Shown piece by piece: positions 1-6,391 of a stretch of 26,307 nucleotides of DNA; position 1 is the first letter of the stretch, and each line of letters opens with the position of its first letter. Made by a program: the position numbers and the translations under genes. The DNA is from an uncultured Opitutia bacterium (GTDB lineage: Bacteria; Verrucomicrobiota; Verrucomicrobiia; Opitutales; UBA953): assembly GCA_903929325.1 (NCBI GenBank), contig CAIYUD010000104.1, forward strand, positions 1 through 26,307, read 5' to 3'. The notes beneath the pieces are model-generated. The model was given only the letters and a program-made list of their open reading frames with translations, ran no database searches and was not told the DNA's origin.

Positions 1-4
1 AACT

Positions 5-214
5 ATGCCCAAGCTAATTCAAGACGAGTTCTCGGCCCTAAACGTGTCGGCCCAGAGACGTTATCAACTGCGTAAGAACAAAGCGGGGTGCTGCCGCATT
101 TGCGGAGCCCCTGGTACCCCGTATTGCCGAAACCATGCGGTTATGCAGAAGGATTACGCCAGGGGACGCATAGGTTTCTCAACTCGGTCTAAGCAGGAGG
201 CGGAGGTCATCTGA
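5..214 (+). CDS. Small zinc-knuckle protein, function unknown
   Basis: A 69-residue basic protein. The visible feature is one putative zinc-binding cluster at about residues 29-43 (CCRICGAPGTPYCRNH), followed by a basic tail. Short proteins with a CxxC...CxxH knuckle after a run like RRYQLRKNKAG are common in phage accessory regions and may bind nucleic acid, but no specific function follows. The ATG is four bases from the window edge, so upstream context is missing. Its TGA overlaps the next ATG (TGATG), so it is probably co-transcribed with the small terminase candidate. Confidence 0.75.
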   Translation: MPKLIQDEFSALNVSAQRRYQLRKNKAGCCRICGAPGTPYCRNHAVMQKDYARGRIGFSTRSKQEAEVI

Positions 215-603
215 TGCCTGTCAAGCTAACCCCCTCCCAGGCCAACGTTGCCCGAGCTTACCGGAAGGAACTCGGGACTCCCCAGCATATTGTCAACATA
301 TCGAGGAGTTACTCAACTAAGGCACTTCAGACGTTGGCCGAGGTCATGCAAGACGACGCCCAGCCCGTGGTCGCCCGAGTGCGCTGCGCCGAGATCCTCC
401 TGGAACGGGGGTACGGCAAAGCGCCGCAAGCGGTCCTGATTGGTGACGTGTCCGACGCCCAGAAGACGGGAATCCACGCCCTGTCGATCCTGGACCGGAT
501 TGCCCAGCTTCGCGAAGCGAAGGATGGTCCCATCACGACGGATCTGGAGGCCAGCGAGGTCACCGAGCTGCCGTCCCTATCCGACCCCGATTCCCCGATA
601 TGA
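214..603 (+). CDS. Probable small terminase subunit-like protein
   Basis: A 129-residue protein. The segment at about residues 37-72 (ALQTLAEVMQDD, then VARVRCAEILLERGYGKAPQ) matches a pattern I know from many phage proteins upstream of large terminases: a helical stretch with 'L..M.D....ARV.AA..LLDRGYGK.PQ'. Such proteins are often annotated as terminase small subunit-like and would recognise phage DNA for packaging. The N-terminus has a possible helix-turn-helix-like portion, but I cannot demonstrate it. The C-terminus is acidic and low complexity. It overlaps its neighbours at both ends (TGATG upstream, ATGA downstream) and lies about 1.3 kb before the large terminase, which fits the role. 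Family known, function inferred. Confidence 0.6.
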   Translation: MPVKLTPSQANVARAYRKELGTPQHIVNISRSYSTKALQTLAEVMQDDAQPVVARVRCAEILLERGYGKAPQAVLIGDVSDAQKTGIHALSILDRIAQLREAKDGPITTDLEASEVTELPSLSDPDSPI

Positions 604-779
604 GCACCTACAAGGATACCCACAAGTGGCAGAACGCCACCATCATTAAGCCCAAGAAGAAGTACCCGACCCGGAAAGCTGCCGGCGACCTGCGCCGCGA
701 AGTCGAACGGGGCATCGAGCACTTCTGGAAAAGCCGTCCCCGACCCTTTGTCATCCGATCCGGCCCCAGCTCCAAGTAA
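600..779 (+). CDS. Small basic hypothetical protein
   Basis: A 59-residue reading frame starting at ATG 600, which overlaps the previous stop as ATGA, and ending TAA 777-779. It is strongly basic (many Lys and Arg, for example IIKPKKKYPTRKAAGDLRRE), with no membrane segment and no motif I recognise. The support is tight coupling: four-base overlap upstream and a one-base gap to the next gene. It may be a DNA- or RNA-associated phage peptide, but no function is assigned. Confidence 0.55.
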   Translation: MSTYKDTHKWQNATIIKPKKKYPTRKAAGDLRREVERGIEHFWKSRPRPFVIRSGPSSK

Positions 780-780
780 C

Positions 781-1335
781 ATGATTATGAATACACCAGA
801 CACCAACTATAAAAGTTACGCCGACCAGTCCGGCGTCCGGGTTTCCTATGGAACCTTTGCCCCCGAAAACCCCGGTCTGTACGACGACATCCTCAAGGTC
901 TCGCATTGTGACAATGCGGTCTTCGCGGATTGCATCGTCAACCCCGACGGCGGCAACCGGGAGGACGGCGTGGACGTCATGCGCGACAGCTACGACGTTT
1001 CGTTCAACCGTTGCCGCGTGGGCGCGGGCGACAAGTATGCCTTCACGATCAAGGGGGGATCGAACATGATCTTTCTGACCGATGTCGTGATCACCCGACC
1101 GGGTGGGGGCTGGGAACGGGTGGACATCGACCTGGGCAATTACTCCAGCACGACGCCCAACTCCAAGACCGGACGGGTCGTCCTGACCAACCTGCGGCGG
1201 GAGGATGGCAAGCCGGTGCGGGTCCGGGTGGGCTGGGCCGACAGACCCTACATCTCCGAGGGCAACGTGAAAGTGCTCTTCTGGCAGTCCCTCTTTCTCA
1301 AAATCTACGTCGCCGTTCGCCGGTTAATCGGATGA
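781..1335 (+). CDS. Right-handed beta-helix-like protein
   Basis: A protein of 184 residues from ATG 781. A TTG 33 bases upstream would extend it into the preceding gene and is not preferred; a second in-frame ATG lies at 787. The body has the short alternating pattern of a parallel beta-helix, with rungs such as SHCDNAVFADCIV, DSYDVSFNRCRVG and GSNMIFLTDVVITR, as in pectate-lyase-like phage proteins. The last ~20 residues (KVLFWQSLFLKIYVAVRRL) are hydrophobic/amphipathic and could contact a membrane or a partner. It sits among packaging genes, not with the tail fibres where such folds are usual. It is too short for a whole tailspike. It may be a virion decoration or polysaccharide-binding protein; that is inference. 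Confidence 0.65.
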   Translation: MIMNTPDTNYKSYADQSGVRVSYGTFAPENPGLYDDILKVSHCDNAVFADCIVNPDGGNREDGVDVMRDSYDVSFNRCRVGAGDKYAFTIKGGSNMIFLTDVVITRPGGGWERVDIDLGNYSSTTPNSKTGRVVLTNLRREDGKPVRVRVGWADRPYISEGNVKVLFWQSLFLKIYVAVRRLIG

Positions 1336-1607
1336 AAACCAACGAACGCCGCAAGCAGATCACCGAGATGCTGGAAGGTATTGACGATGGTGATACAGCA
1401 TTTCTCTTTGACGGGCTGGATGACGCCATCCTTGGTTTTGAACGGGGCGAAGCGGGTCCACGGGTGGTCTACTGCCGCGAGAAGTGCATCCGGTGTTTTA
1501 TGAAAATGAACCAGTGGGACCGCGAAACCGCCGAGGAGTGGTTCGAGTTCAACACCTCCAGCGTTTACGCCGGCCCCCAAACCCCCATCTTTATCGAATC
1601 CCTATGA
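1332..1607 (+). CDS. Conserved phage hypothetical protein
   Basis: A 91-residue protein starting at ATG 1332, which overlaps the beta-helix stop as ATGA. Several segments match a small protein I know from many unrelated tailed phages: FLFDGLDDAILGF near residue 24, VVYCREKCIRCFM near 45, then AEEWFEFNTSSVYAG and TPIFIESL at the end. The function of that family is not known to me. It is soluble, acidic and ordered-looking, with no signal peptide. A longer upstream reading frame exists from 930, but that part is a shadow of the beta-helix gene. Confidence 0.8.
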   Translation: MKTNERRKQITEMLEGIDDGDTAFLFDGLDDAILGFERGEAGPRVVYCREKCIRCFMKMNQWDRETAEEWFEFNTSSVYAGPQTPIFIESL

Positions 1608-1702
1608 GCCTAGCCGCCGCTGAAGTCCTGGCCTACACCCTTATCCTTGTCATTCTTGCCGCCATCCTGGTCTCGGTTTGGGGTGACCACGGCGAGTCTT
1701 GA
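1604..1702 (+). CDS. Single-helix membrane peptide
   Basis: A 32-residue frame from ATG 1604, overlapping the previous stop as ATGA, to TGA 1700-1702. Residues 8-26 (VLAYTLILVILAAILVSVW) form one clear transmembrane helix, followed by a short acidic tail DHGES. The very small size, coupling at both ends and strongly hydrophobic core support a real phage membrane peptide. It could relate to lysis or superinfection exclusion, but no lysis partner is visible in this window, so no role is assigned. Confidence 0.55.
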   Translation: MSLAAAEVLAYTLILVILAAILVSVWGDHGES

Positions 1703-1878
1703 TGAACTGCGTCTGGCAAATCACCCTGCATGAGGGTCCAGAAGAGATGCCTTATTACGTGAACTTCGTGCAGGGACCGGCCTACTCGATCCTAATGGCG
1801 GCGCTCACCCTGCGTCGCCCCGGCATCGACACTTGGATCCGCATCGAGGAGATGCCAGGAATCACCCTTTTTCCATGA
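1702..1878 (+). CDS. Small hypothetical protein
   Basis: A 58-residue frame from ATG 1702, sharing one base with the previous stop (TGATG), to TGA 1876-1878, which overlaps the terminase ATG at 1875. It is mildly acidic and looks beta-rich (CVWQITLHEG, YYVNFVQGPAYSILMA, DTWIRIEEMPG). I recognise no domain. Coupling at both ends is the main evidence that it is expressed. Confidence 0.55.
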   Translation: MNCVWQITLHEGPEEMPYYVNFVQGPAYSILMAALTLRRPGIDTWIRIEEMPGITLFP

Positions 1879-4211
1879 GCCAATTTCTTTCCTTCTGGCA
1901 GTTCTTCTCCGAGGCGTTCGTACCCTTGAACGGGCTCGAACTGCCGCTCAAGCCGCTGCACAAGGGCGTCTGCGACACGCTGGAGAAGGCTTACCTCGGG
2001 GATCTGGGAAAGAGCTTCGTCGTCATCAACATCCCTCCCCGCGTGGGCAAGACCAAGATCCTCGAAGCTCTTTCCTGCTGGAGTCACGCCTACTTCCCCG
2101 ACGCCCAGAACATCTACACCAGCTACTCGAACGAGCTGGCGAAGACGTCGGTGCGCTACATCCAGGAGACAATGACCCGTCCGTGGTACACCGAGCTGTT
2201 TCCGACCCGACTGGGCAACATCCGGCAGGCGGATCACTTCACGACAACTGCCGGCGGCAAGGTCTACGGCGACGGCGTGGGCGGTTCGCTGACGGGCCTG
2301 GGTGCCGGCCTCAAGCGTCGGGCGGGCGGGTTCATCGCCATCGACGATCCGGCCAAGCCTGACGAGGCGATGAGCCGGGTCGAGGGCGAGAAACTGCGGT
2401 TCTGGTTCGAGAACACCCTCAAGAGCCGGCGCAACAGCTCCCAGTACACCCCGATCATCATTTGCGCCCAGCGGCTGGCGTCGGACGACCTGCCGGGGTT
2501 CATCCTCGAAAACTACCCGAACGACGTCATCCATGTAAAATACCCTGCTTTGGTGGACGGGGAGTCCGTTATCCCCGAGACGGTCTCGACCAAGGATCTG
2601 ATGGACACCCAGAGGGTCAATCCCTTTGCCTTTGCGGCCCAATACCAGCAGGAGCCGGTGATGATGGGGGGCAACCTGATCAAGCTCGGGGATTTCAAGT
2701 ATTACGACCCAAACGAGACGCCCAAGATGGAGTTGAAGATTATTACCTGCGACACGGCGATGAAGGCAAAAGAGTCGAATGATTACTCGGTTTTGCAATG
2801 CTGGGGCCGGTCGATGCGTCGGGCGTTCCTGATCGACCAGGTCCGGGGCAAATGGCAACCGGCGGATCTCCTACGGATCTCAAAACAGTTTTGGGACAAG
2901 CACAACCGGGCGTCATCCCCCGTCGCCTACATCGCCATCGAGGAGGCGGCGGCGGGATTCAGCCTCATGCTGGAGATGCGCAAGAAGGGCATTCCCGCCA
3001 AGGGCATTATCAGGCACAAAGACAAGGTTACCCGCGTAAAAGACATTCTGGCCTATCAGGCGACGGGCATGGTCTTCCTGCCCCGCACGGCACCTTGGTT
3101 GCCGGCGTTCGAGATCGAGTTGGCTCAATTCCGCGAAGACGGGAAAAGCACCAAGGACGATCAATGCGTTTTGGAGGGGACAAAAGTTCTCACAGGCAAG
3201 GGCTGGCTTTCCATCGAAAAAGTCGTACCCGGAGACTTGGTACACACTCGAATGGGTCTGAAAAGAGTTCAGGAAAAGCGGTGTACCGGAGCGGCGAACG
3301 ATCCATGGATTCTTGTAACTTCCTCGGGAAAGACTCTGTACGCAACTGGCAACCACCCGATATGGGTGGAAGGGAGGGGATTTACCCGTGTTGACTCCTT
3401 ATCAGATGGTGATCTAATCGGGGTATGGCAAACTCTGACACCTTCATTTTTAACGGAGTCGCTTTTCGCCGCTATCCCGATAGCCGGATTACTGCCCATC
3501 GCAGATATTATCGCCCATCGGGAAACTACGTCCGAAAAGGCGTCCAGCATCTCCACCAGGAAATCTGGAAAGCCCACCACGGGAAAAACATTCCTGATGG
3601 ATATGTCATTCACCATATCGACGGAAACCCTCTTAACAATGCCGTCGAAAATCTTGATGCAATATCTGTGCGCGAGCATTTTGCTGAACATCGAAAAAGA
3701 GGGGATTTCCCCAAGTACGATCTTGAGCATCTCGCCGCAATCAGGCCCAAGGCCGCAGAATGGCACGGCTCGAAAGAAGGGCTTGAATGGCACCGGAAAC
3801 ACGGGATGCAGGTGTTCAACTCCATCCCTTTCCGCGATGTCAGATGTTCAGAGTGTGGTCGATTATTTCAAGCTCGGAACGCTCGCGCCAGATTTTGTTC
3901 GCAGGTTTGCATGGGGAGAGCCCGGAGAAAAGACCCCGACGAGTATGCGGAAAAAATTTGCGTTGTATGTTCTAACCCTTTCCGAATCTTCAAATGCGAG
4001 CTCAGTCGCACAAATCGAGCGCCTCGCCAGTATTGTTCGAGGGCTTGTTCAGGAAAAGCCCGAAAAGGTATACAACTTGAAAGTTGAAGAGTGCCCGGAG
4101 TACGTGGCCGAGGGAATCCTGACCCACAATTGCGATGCCTTTGCCGACGGGGTGGCGCTTCTCCTGGTCAAAGGCACTTCAATCTTGAGCGTGCTCGGCG
4201 GGAGGAAGTAG
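1875..4211 (+). CDS. terL: Large terminase subunit with in-frame intein
   Basis: The DNA-packaging motor ATPase and nuclease, translated as 778 residues; removing the predicted intein (residues 431-752) leaves a normal 456-residue terminase. Start ATG 1875 overlaps the upstream stop as ATGA; an in-frame ATG at 1833 lies inside the previous gene and is rejected. Visible motifs: Walker A-like NIPPRVGKTK at residues 52-61, the TSYSNELA segment at about 82-89, Walker B FIAIDDP at 153-159, nuclease acid D293 in ITCDTAMK, E356/E357 in AIEEAAAG, and the last nuclease Asp in CDAFADG directly after the intein. The type resembles the psiM2 ORF9 / terminase-6 C-terminal group. Packaging should require splicing, because the intein separates KDDQ from CDAF. 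The 3' end overlaps the opposing glycosyltransferase gene by 44 bases. Confidence 0.95.
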   Translation: MSQFLSFWQFFSEAFVPLNGLELPLKPLHKGVCDTLEKAYLGDLGKSFVVINIPPRVGKTKILEALSCWSHAYFPDAQNIYTSYSNELAKTSVRYIQETMTRPWYTELFPTRLGNIRQADHFTTTAGGKVYGDGVGGSLTGLGAGLKRRAGGFIAIDDPAKPDEAMSRVEGEKLRFWFENTLKSRRNSSQYTPIIICAQRLASDDLPGFILENYPNDVIHVKYPALVDGESVIPETVSTKDLMDTQRVNPFAFAAQYQQEPVMMGGNLIKLGDFKYYDPNETPKMELKIITCDTAMKAKESNDYSVLQCWGRSMRRAFLIDQVRGKWQPADLLRISKQFWDKHNRASSPVAYIAIEEAAAGFSLMLEMRKKGIPAKGIIRHKDKVTRVKDILAYQATGMVFLPRTAPWLPAFEIELAQFREDGKSTKDDQCVLEGTKVLTGKGWLSIEKVVPGDLVHTRMGLKRVQEKRCTGAANDPWILVTSSGKTLYATGNHPIWVEGRGFTRVDSLSDGDLIGVWQTLTPSFLTESLFAAIPIAGLLPIADIIAHRETTSEKASSISTRKSGKPTTGKTFLMDMSFTISTETLLTMPSKILMQYLCASILLNIEKEGISPSTILSISPQSGPRPQNGTARKKGLNGTGNTGCRCSTPSLSAMSDVQSVVDYFKLGTLAPDFVRRFAWGEPGEKTPTSMRKKFALYVLTLSESSNASSVAQIERLASIVRGLVQEKPEKVYNLKVEECPEYVAEGILTHNCDAFADGVALLLVKGTSILSVLGGRK
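3165..4130 (+). mobile_element. Intein in large terminase with nested HNH gene
   Basis: A 322-residue intein. Block A begins at Cys1 (CVLEGTKVLTGKGWLSIEKV, then GDLV). Block B is LYATGNHPIWVEG, with the Thr-x-x-His pattern. Blocks F and G are VYNLKVEECPEYVAEGILTH followed by the terminal Asn, with Cys as first extein residue. All residues expected for class 1 splicing are present (Cys1, block-B Thr and His, penultimate His, terminal Asn, Cys+1). The intein frame between blocks B and F (about 3421-4064) is open but Ser/Thr-rich and unlike any endonuclease. The endonuclease lies in another frame over the same DNA. Insertion is between Gln and Cys-Asp of the terminase nuclease motif, a conserved site typical of inteins. 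Confidence 0.92.
3425..4087 (+). CDS. HNH homing endonuclease nested out of frame in intein
   Basis: A 220-residue protein from ATG 3425 to TGA 4085-4087, entirely inside the intein but in the -1 frame relative to terminase. Its own frame has a stop at 3410-3412, so it has no long upstream extension. About residues 40-90 carry an HNH_3-type core (VQHLHQEIWKAHHG, VIHHIDGNPLNN, ENLDAISVREH), with H63, H64, D66 and N71/N72 as the active-site pattern. Two zinc knuckles follow: CSECG...FCSQVC near 142-162 and CVVCSNPF...YCSRAC near 179-210. This architecture is that of free-standing phage HNH homing endonucleases. The codons look less GC-rich than the neighbours (AGA, CGA, GGA, AAA common), suggesting import. 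There is no good ribosome site (only GGGGT just before ATG), so expression may be weak. Its presumed target is the intein-less terminase gene. Confidence 0.88.
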   Translation: MANSDTFIFNGVAFRRYPDSRITAHRRYYRPSGNYVRKGVQHLHQEIWKAHHGKNIPDGYVIHHIDGNPLNNAVENLDAISVREHFAEHRKRGDFPKYDLEHLAAIRPKAAEWHGSKEGLEWHRKHGMQVFNSIPFRDVRCSECGRLFQARNARARFCSQVCMGRARRKDPDEYAEKICVVCSNPFRIFKCELSRTNRAPRQYCSRACSGKARKGIQLES

Positions 4212-4908
4212 TTTCCGGCAGATTGGCAAAATCGAAGGAGCCGACGTGCCCGAGGCGAATCTCGGGATCGAGGCAAAGATAATAGCCGGCGTCCCGCGCC
4301 CGCATGGAGAACATGAAGTCCTCGCTCATCCGGCGGCGGTAGGGCTTGCCGTTCCTGCGCCAGTCACGGGCCTCGACCGGCCCCATGGCAAAGATCTCGT
4401 GGCAGGTTTCGCCCCGAAATTTCGGGTCATCTACTTCGTAGGCGGTTTCTGGATGCTTCTTGATTAAATCGGTGAAGACCTCGCTCCGAACAGCGAGGAA
4501 GCCGGTGCAGACCTCGCCTACGAGCAGGAGACCGGGGAGACTTGAGGGCTCCGACCAGAGACCAAAGGAGTCTCTCCCCGGAGTTTTGAGCGGATAGATC
4601 CCCGAGCAGATTTGCGCTCGGTTCATCCACTTGAGGAGTTTCAAAACGTGCTCGGGCTGGAACACGATGTCCGAGTCGATTTGGAGCATGATCCCGCAAT
4701 TCGTGTGTTCGAGAAACTCATGCACCATCAGATTGCGGGCGTGGGCAATGTCGCAGCCGCCGCCGGGGCAGATATAAAATTCGTAGTCTGAAATCCCGCT
4801 GCAAAGCAGCCGGATAATGGACATGGAAGTTTCCCATCGGGTCGATCCTTGCTGACCATTGCCAATGGCCATCCCGAGGAAAACACGGCGGGGGTCGCGT
4901 GCCTTCAT
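4168..4908 (-). CDS. Glycosyltransferase, GT-A fold
   Basis: A 246-residue protein, the only convincing minus-strand gene here. The N-terminal half looks like a GT-A nucleotide-sugar domain: VFLGMAIGNGQ at about 9-19, GGCDIAHARNL at about 50-60, and the DxD metal motif D78-S79-D80 in MLQIDSDIVF. Later come an acidic RMSEDFMFSMRARDAGY segment and LDPEIRLGHVGS, which resemble the catalytic-base and C-terminal His positions of small phage and bacterial glycosyltransferases. It would transfer a sugar to virion protein, DNA or host surface glycan; the substrate is unknown. The start ATG is at 4906-4908; an upstream ATG at 4914-4916 reads into a stop at once. Its last ~14 codons are antisense to terL. 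It diverges from the portal gene across a 49-base gap, so it needs its own promoter. Confidence 0.85.
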   Translation of the reverse strand: MKARDPRRVFLGMAIGNGQQGSTRWETSMSIIRLLCSGISDYEFYICPGGGCDIAHARNLMVHEFLEHTNCGIMLQIDSDIVFQPEHVLKLLKWMNRAQICSGIYPLKTPGRDSFGLWSEPSSLPGLLLVGEVCTGFLAVRSEVFTDLIKKHPETAYEVDDPKFRGETCHEIFAMGPVEARDWRRNGKPYRRRMSEDFMFSMRARDAGYYLCLDPEIRLGHVGSFDFANLPETTSSRRARSRLKCL

Positions 4909-4957
4909 TTTTTCATGCTTGCGACGATGACCAATTCAAGGCAATAGCAAAAACAAG

Positions 4958-6391
4958 ATGGTCAAGACTGATACCCGGCTAAACTCCCTTGCCGACCTCG
5001 CTTTGGGGTTGAACCCGGACCCGTACACTAATCCGTACCAGTCACAGACCATCTCACAGCCCTATACGCTGGCCCTCAGTAACAGCTACACCCCGCTGTC
5101 TCTGAACCGCATTCTGCTGTCGTACTCGTACATGACCCAGGGTCTGGTGCAGACCATTGTAGGTCAGCCCGTCGATGACGCTTTTCGGGGAGGTCTTACG
5201 ATTGTTTCGGACGAGTTGTCGTCGGATGAAATCGGTCAGCTTCAAACGGCTCTCAAACGGTCGCGCCGACAGGATAAGGCGACCAAGTTTCTCTCTCGTC
5301 GGGTCAATCCGAATGCCGGCATCAGCATGGGCAGCTCGGATGTAAAGATCGCCATGGATGTCATCAAGTGGGCTCGCCTCTACGGCGGTGCCGGCTTGAT
5401 CATCAACACCGACCAGAACTACGCGACCGAGCTAAACCTTGAGGCTATCAAGCCCGATAGCCCGCTTGAATTTATTGCCGCTGACCGCTGGGAGTTGATC
5501 CTTTCGCAGACCAACATTTACGACCCCCGCAACCCGACCCCGTTCAACTTCTACGGTCTGCCCCTCCATCGCAGCCGCGTCGTCAAGGTGCTGGGTATCG
5601 AGGCTCCGAGCTACATCCGCCTGCGCCTGCAAGGCTGGGGTATGAGCGAGATCGAGCGGTGCATCCGGTCGATCAATTCGTTCGTAAAGTTCGAGAATCT
5701 GATTTTCGAGCTGCTTGATGAGGCCAAGATCGACGTCTACAAGATCCAGGGTTTCAACGATGCCCTTTTGACCGACGACGGCACGGCAAACACCAAGCGC
5801 CGCGTGCAACTGGGCAACCAGTTGAAGAATTTCCAGAACGCCCTCGCGATGGATGCCGAGGACGATTACCACCAGAAGCAGATCACCTGGTCGGGTCTCG
5901 CGGAGATTTGGAATGAGCTGCGCCTGAATCTTTCCTCGGCCCTCAAGATCCCGATGAACAAGCTCTTTGGCCAATCGGCTACGGGCTTTGGCGGGGGTCA
6001 GGATGCAATGGAGAACTACAACTCCATCGTAGAGCATATTCGCAACGAGGCCGAGCCGGTGGTGCAGGAGATCATTGATCTGCGGTGCCAGCAGCTTTTT
6101 GGTTTTGTCCCCGAGTACACCGTGGAGTGGCAACCTCTCAAGGTGCTCGACGGGGTGCAGGAAGAACAGGTTAAGACCTCGAAGCAGCAGCGGATCATGG
6201 AGATGTTCCAGCAGCGGATTATCACGGGCCGAGAGGCGACTACGATCCTGCGCAACGAAAAGCTCCTGATGATCGAGACGGAGGTCTCCAAGGGTCTGCG
6301 CGATGTGGATCCCGCTCCGGTCGATGAGGCGGCTCCCTCGGATAGTTCAGTTTCCGCCGGCAAGAACGACGTTAAGGCGGCGAAGAAGTGA
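4958..6391 (+). CDS. Portal protein, DUF1073 type
   Basis: A 477-residue protein of the usual portal length. It forms the dodecameric ring through which DNA enters and leaves the capsid. Recognised segments are QPVDDAFRGG near residue 69, WARLYGGAGLIINT near 137-150, and PMNKLFGQSATGFGGGQDAM in the C-terminal half, which are typical of the DUF1073 portal family. The acidic, Lys-containing C-tail is probably disordered. It follows terminase in the standard order and is followed directly by the Mu-F gene, whose GTG overlaps its stop (GTGA). No clear ribosome site precedes ATG 4958 (context AAACAAGATG). Confidence 0.93.
   Translation: MVKTDTRLNSLADLALGLNPDPYTNPYQSQTISQPYTLALSNSYTPLSLNRILLSYSYMTQGLVQTIVGQPVDDAFRGGLTIVSDELSSDEIGQLQTALKRSRRQDKATKFLSRRVNPNAGISMGSSDVKIAMDVIKWARLYGGAGLIINTDQNYATELNLEAIKPDSPLEFIAADRWELILSQTNIYDPRNPTPFNFYGLPLHRSRVVKVLGIEAPSYIRLRLQGWGMSEIERCIRSINSFVKFENLIFELLDEAKIDVYKIQGFNDALLTDDGTANTKRRVQLGNQLKNFQNALAMDAEDDYHQKQITWSGLAEIWNELRLNLSSALKIPMNKLFGQSATGFGGGQDAMENYNSIVEHIRNEAEPVVQEIIDLRCQQLFGFVPEYTVEWQPLKVLDGVQEEQVKTSKQQRIMEMFQQRIITGREATTILRNEKLLMIETEVSKGLRDVDPAPVDEAAPSDSSVSAGKNDVKAAKK

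Noticed and set aside
930..1331. Extension of the 1332-1607 gene back to an ATG at 930
   Set aside because: The upstream part is out-of-frame reading of the beta-helix gene; ATG 1332 gives an ATGA overlap and the full conserved protein.
3269..3802. Minus-strand open frame across the intein
   Set aside because: No domain is visible in it; two meaningful plus-strand frames already occupy this DNA.
3165..4130. Group I intron with HNH gene instead of an intein
   Set aside because: The terminase frame is continuous through the insert and has protein-splicing blocks A, B, F and G with terminal His-Asn and Cys+1; no intron is needed.
4909..4957. Divergent promoter between glycosyltransferase and portal
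   Set aside because: A promoter is expected here on logical grounds, but I see no convincing -35/-10 pair on either strand, so none is annotated.
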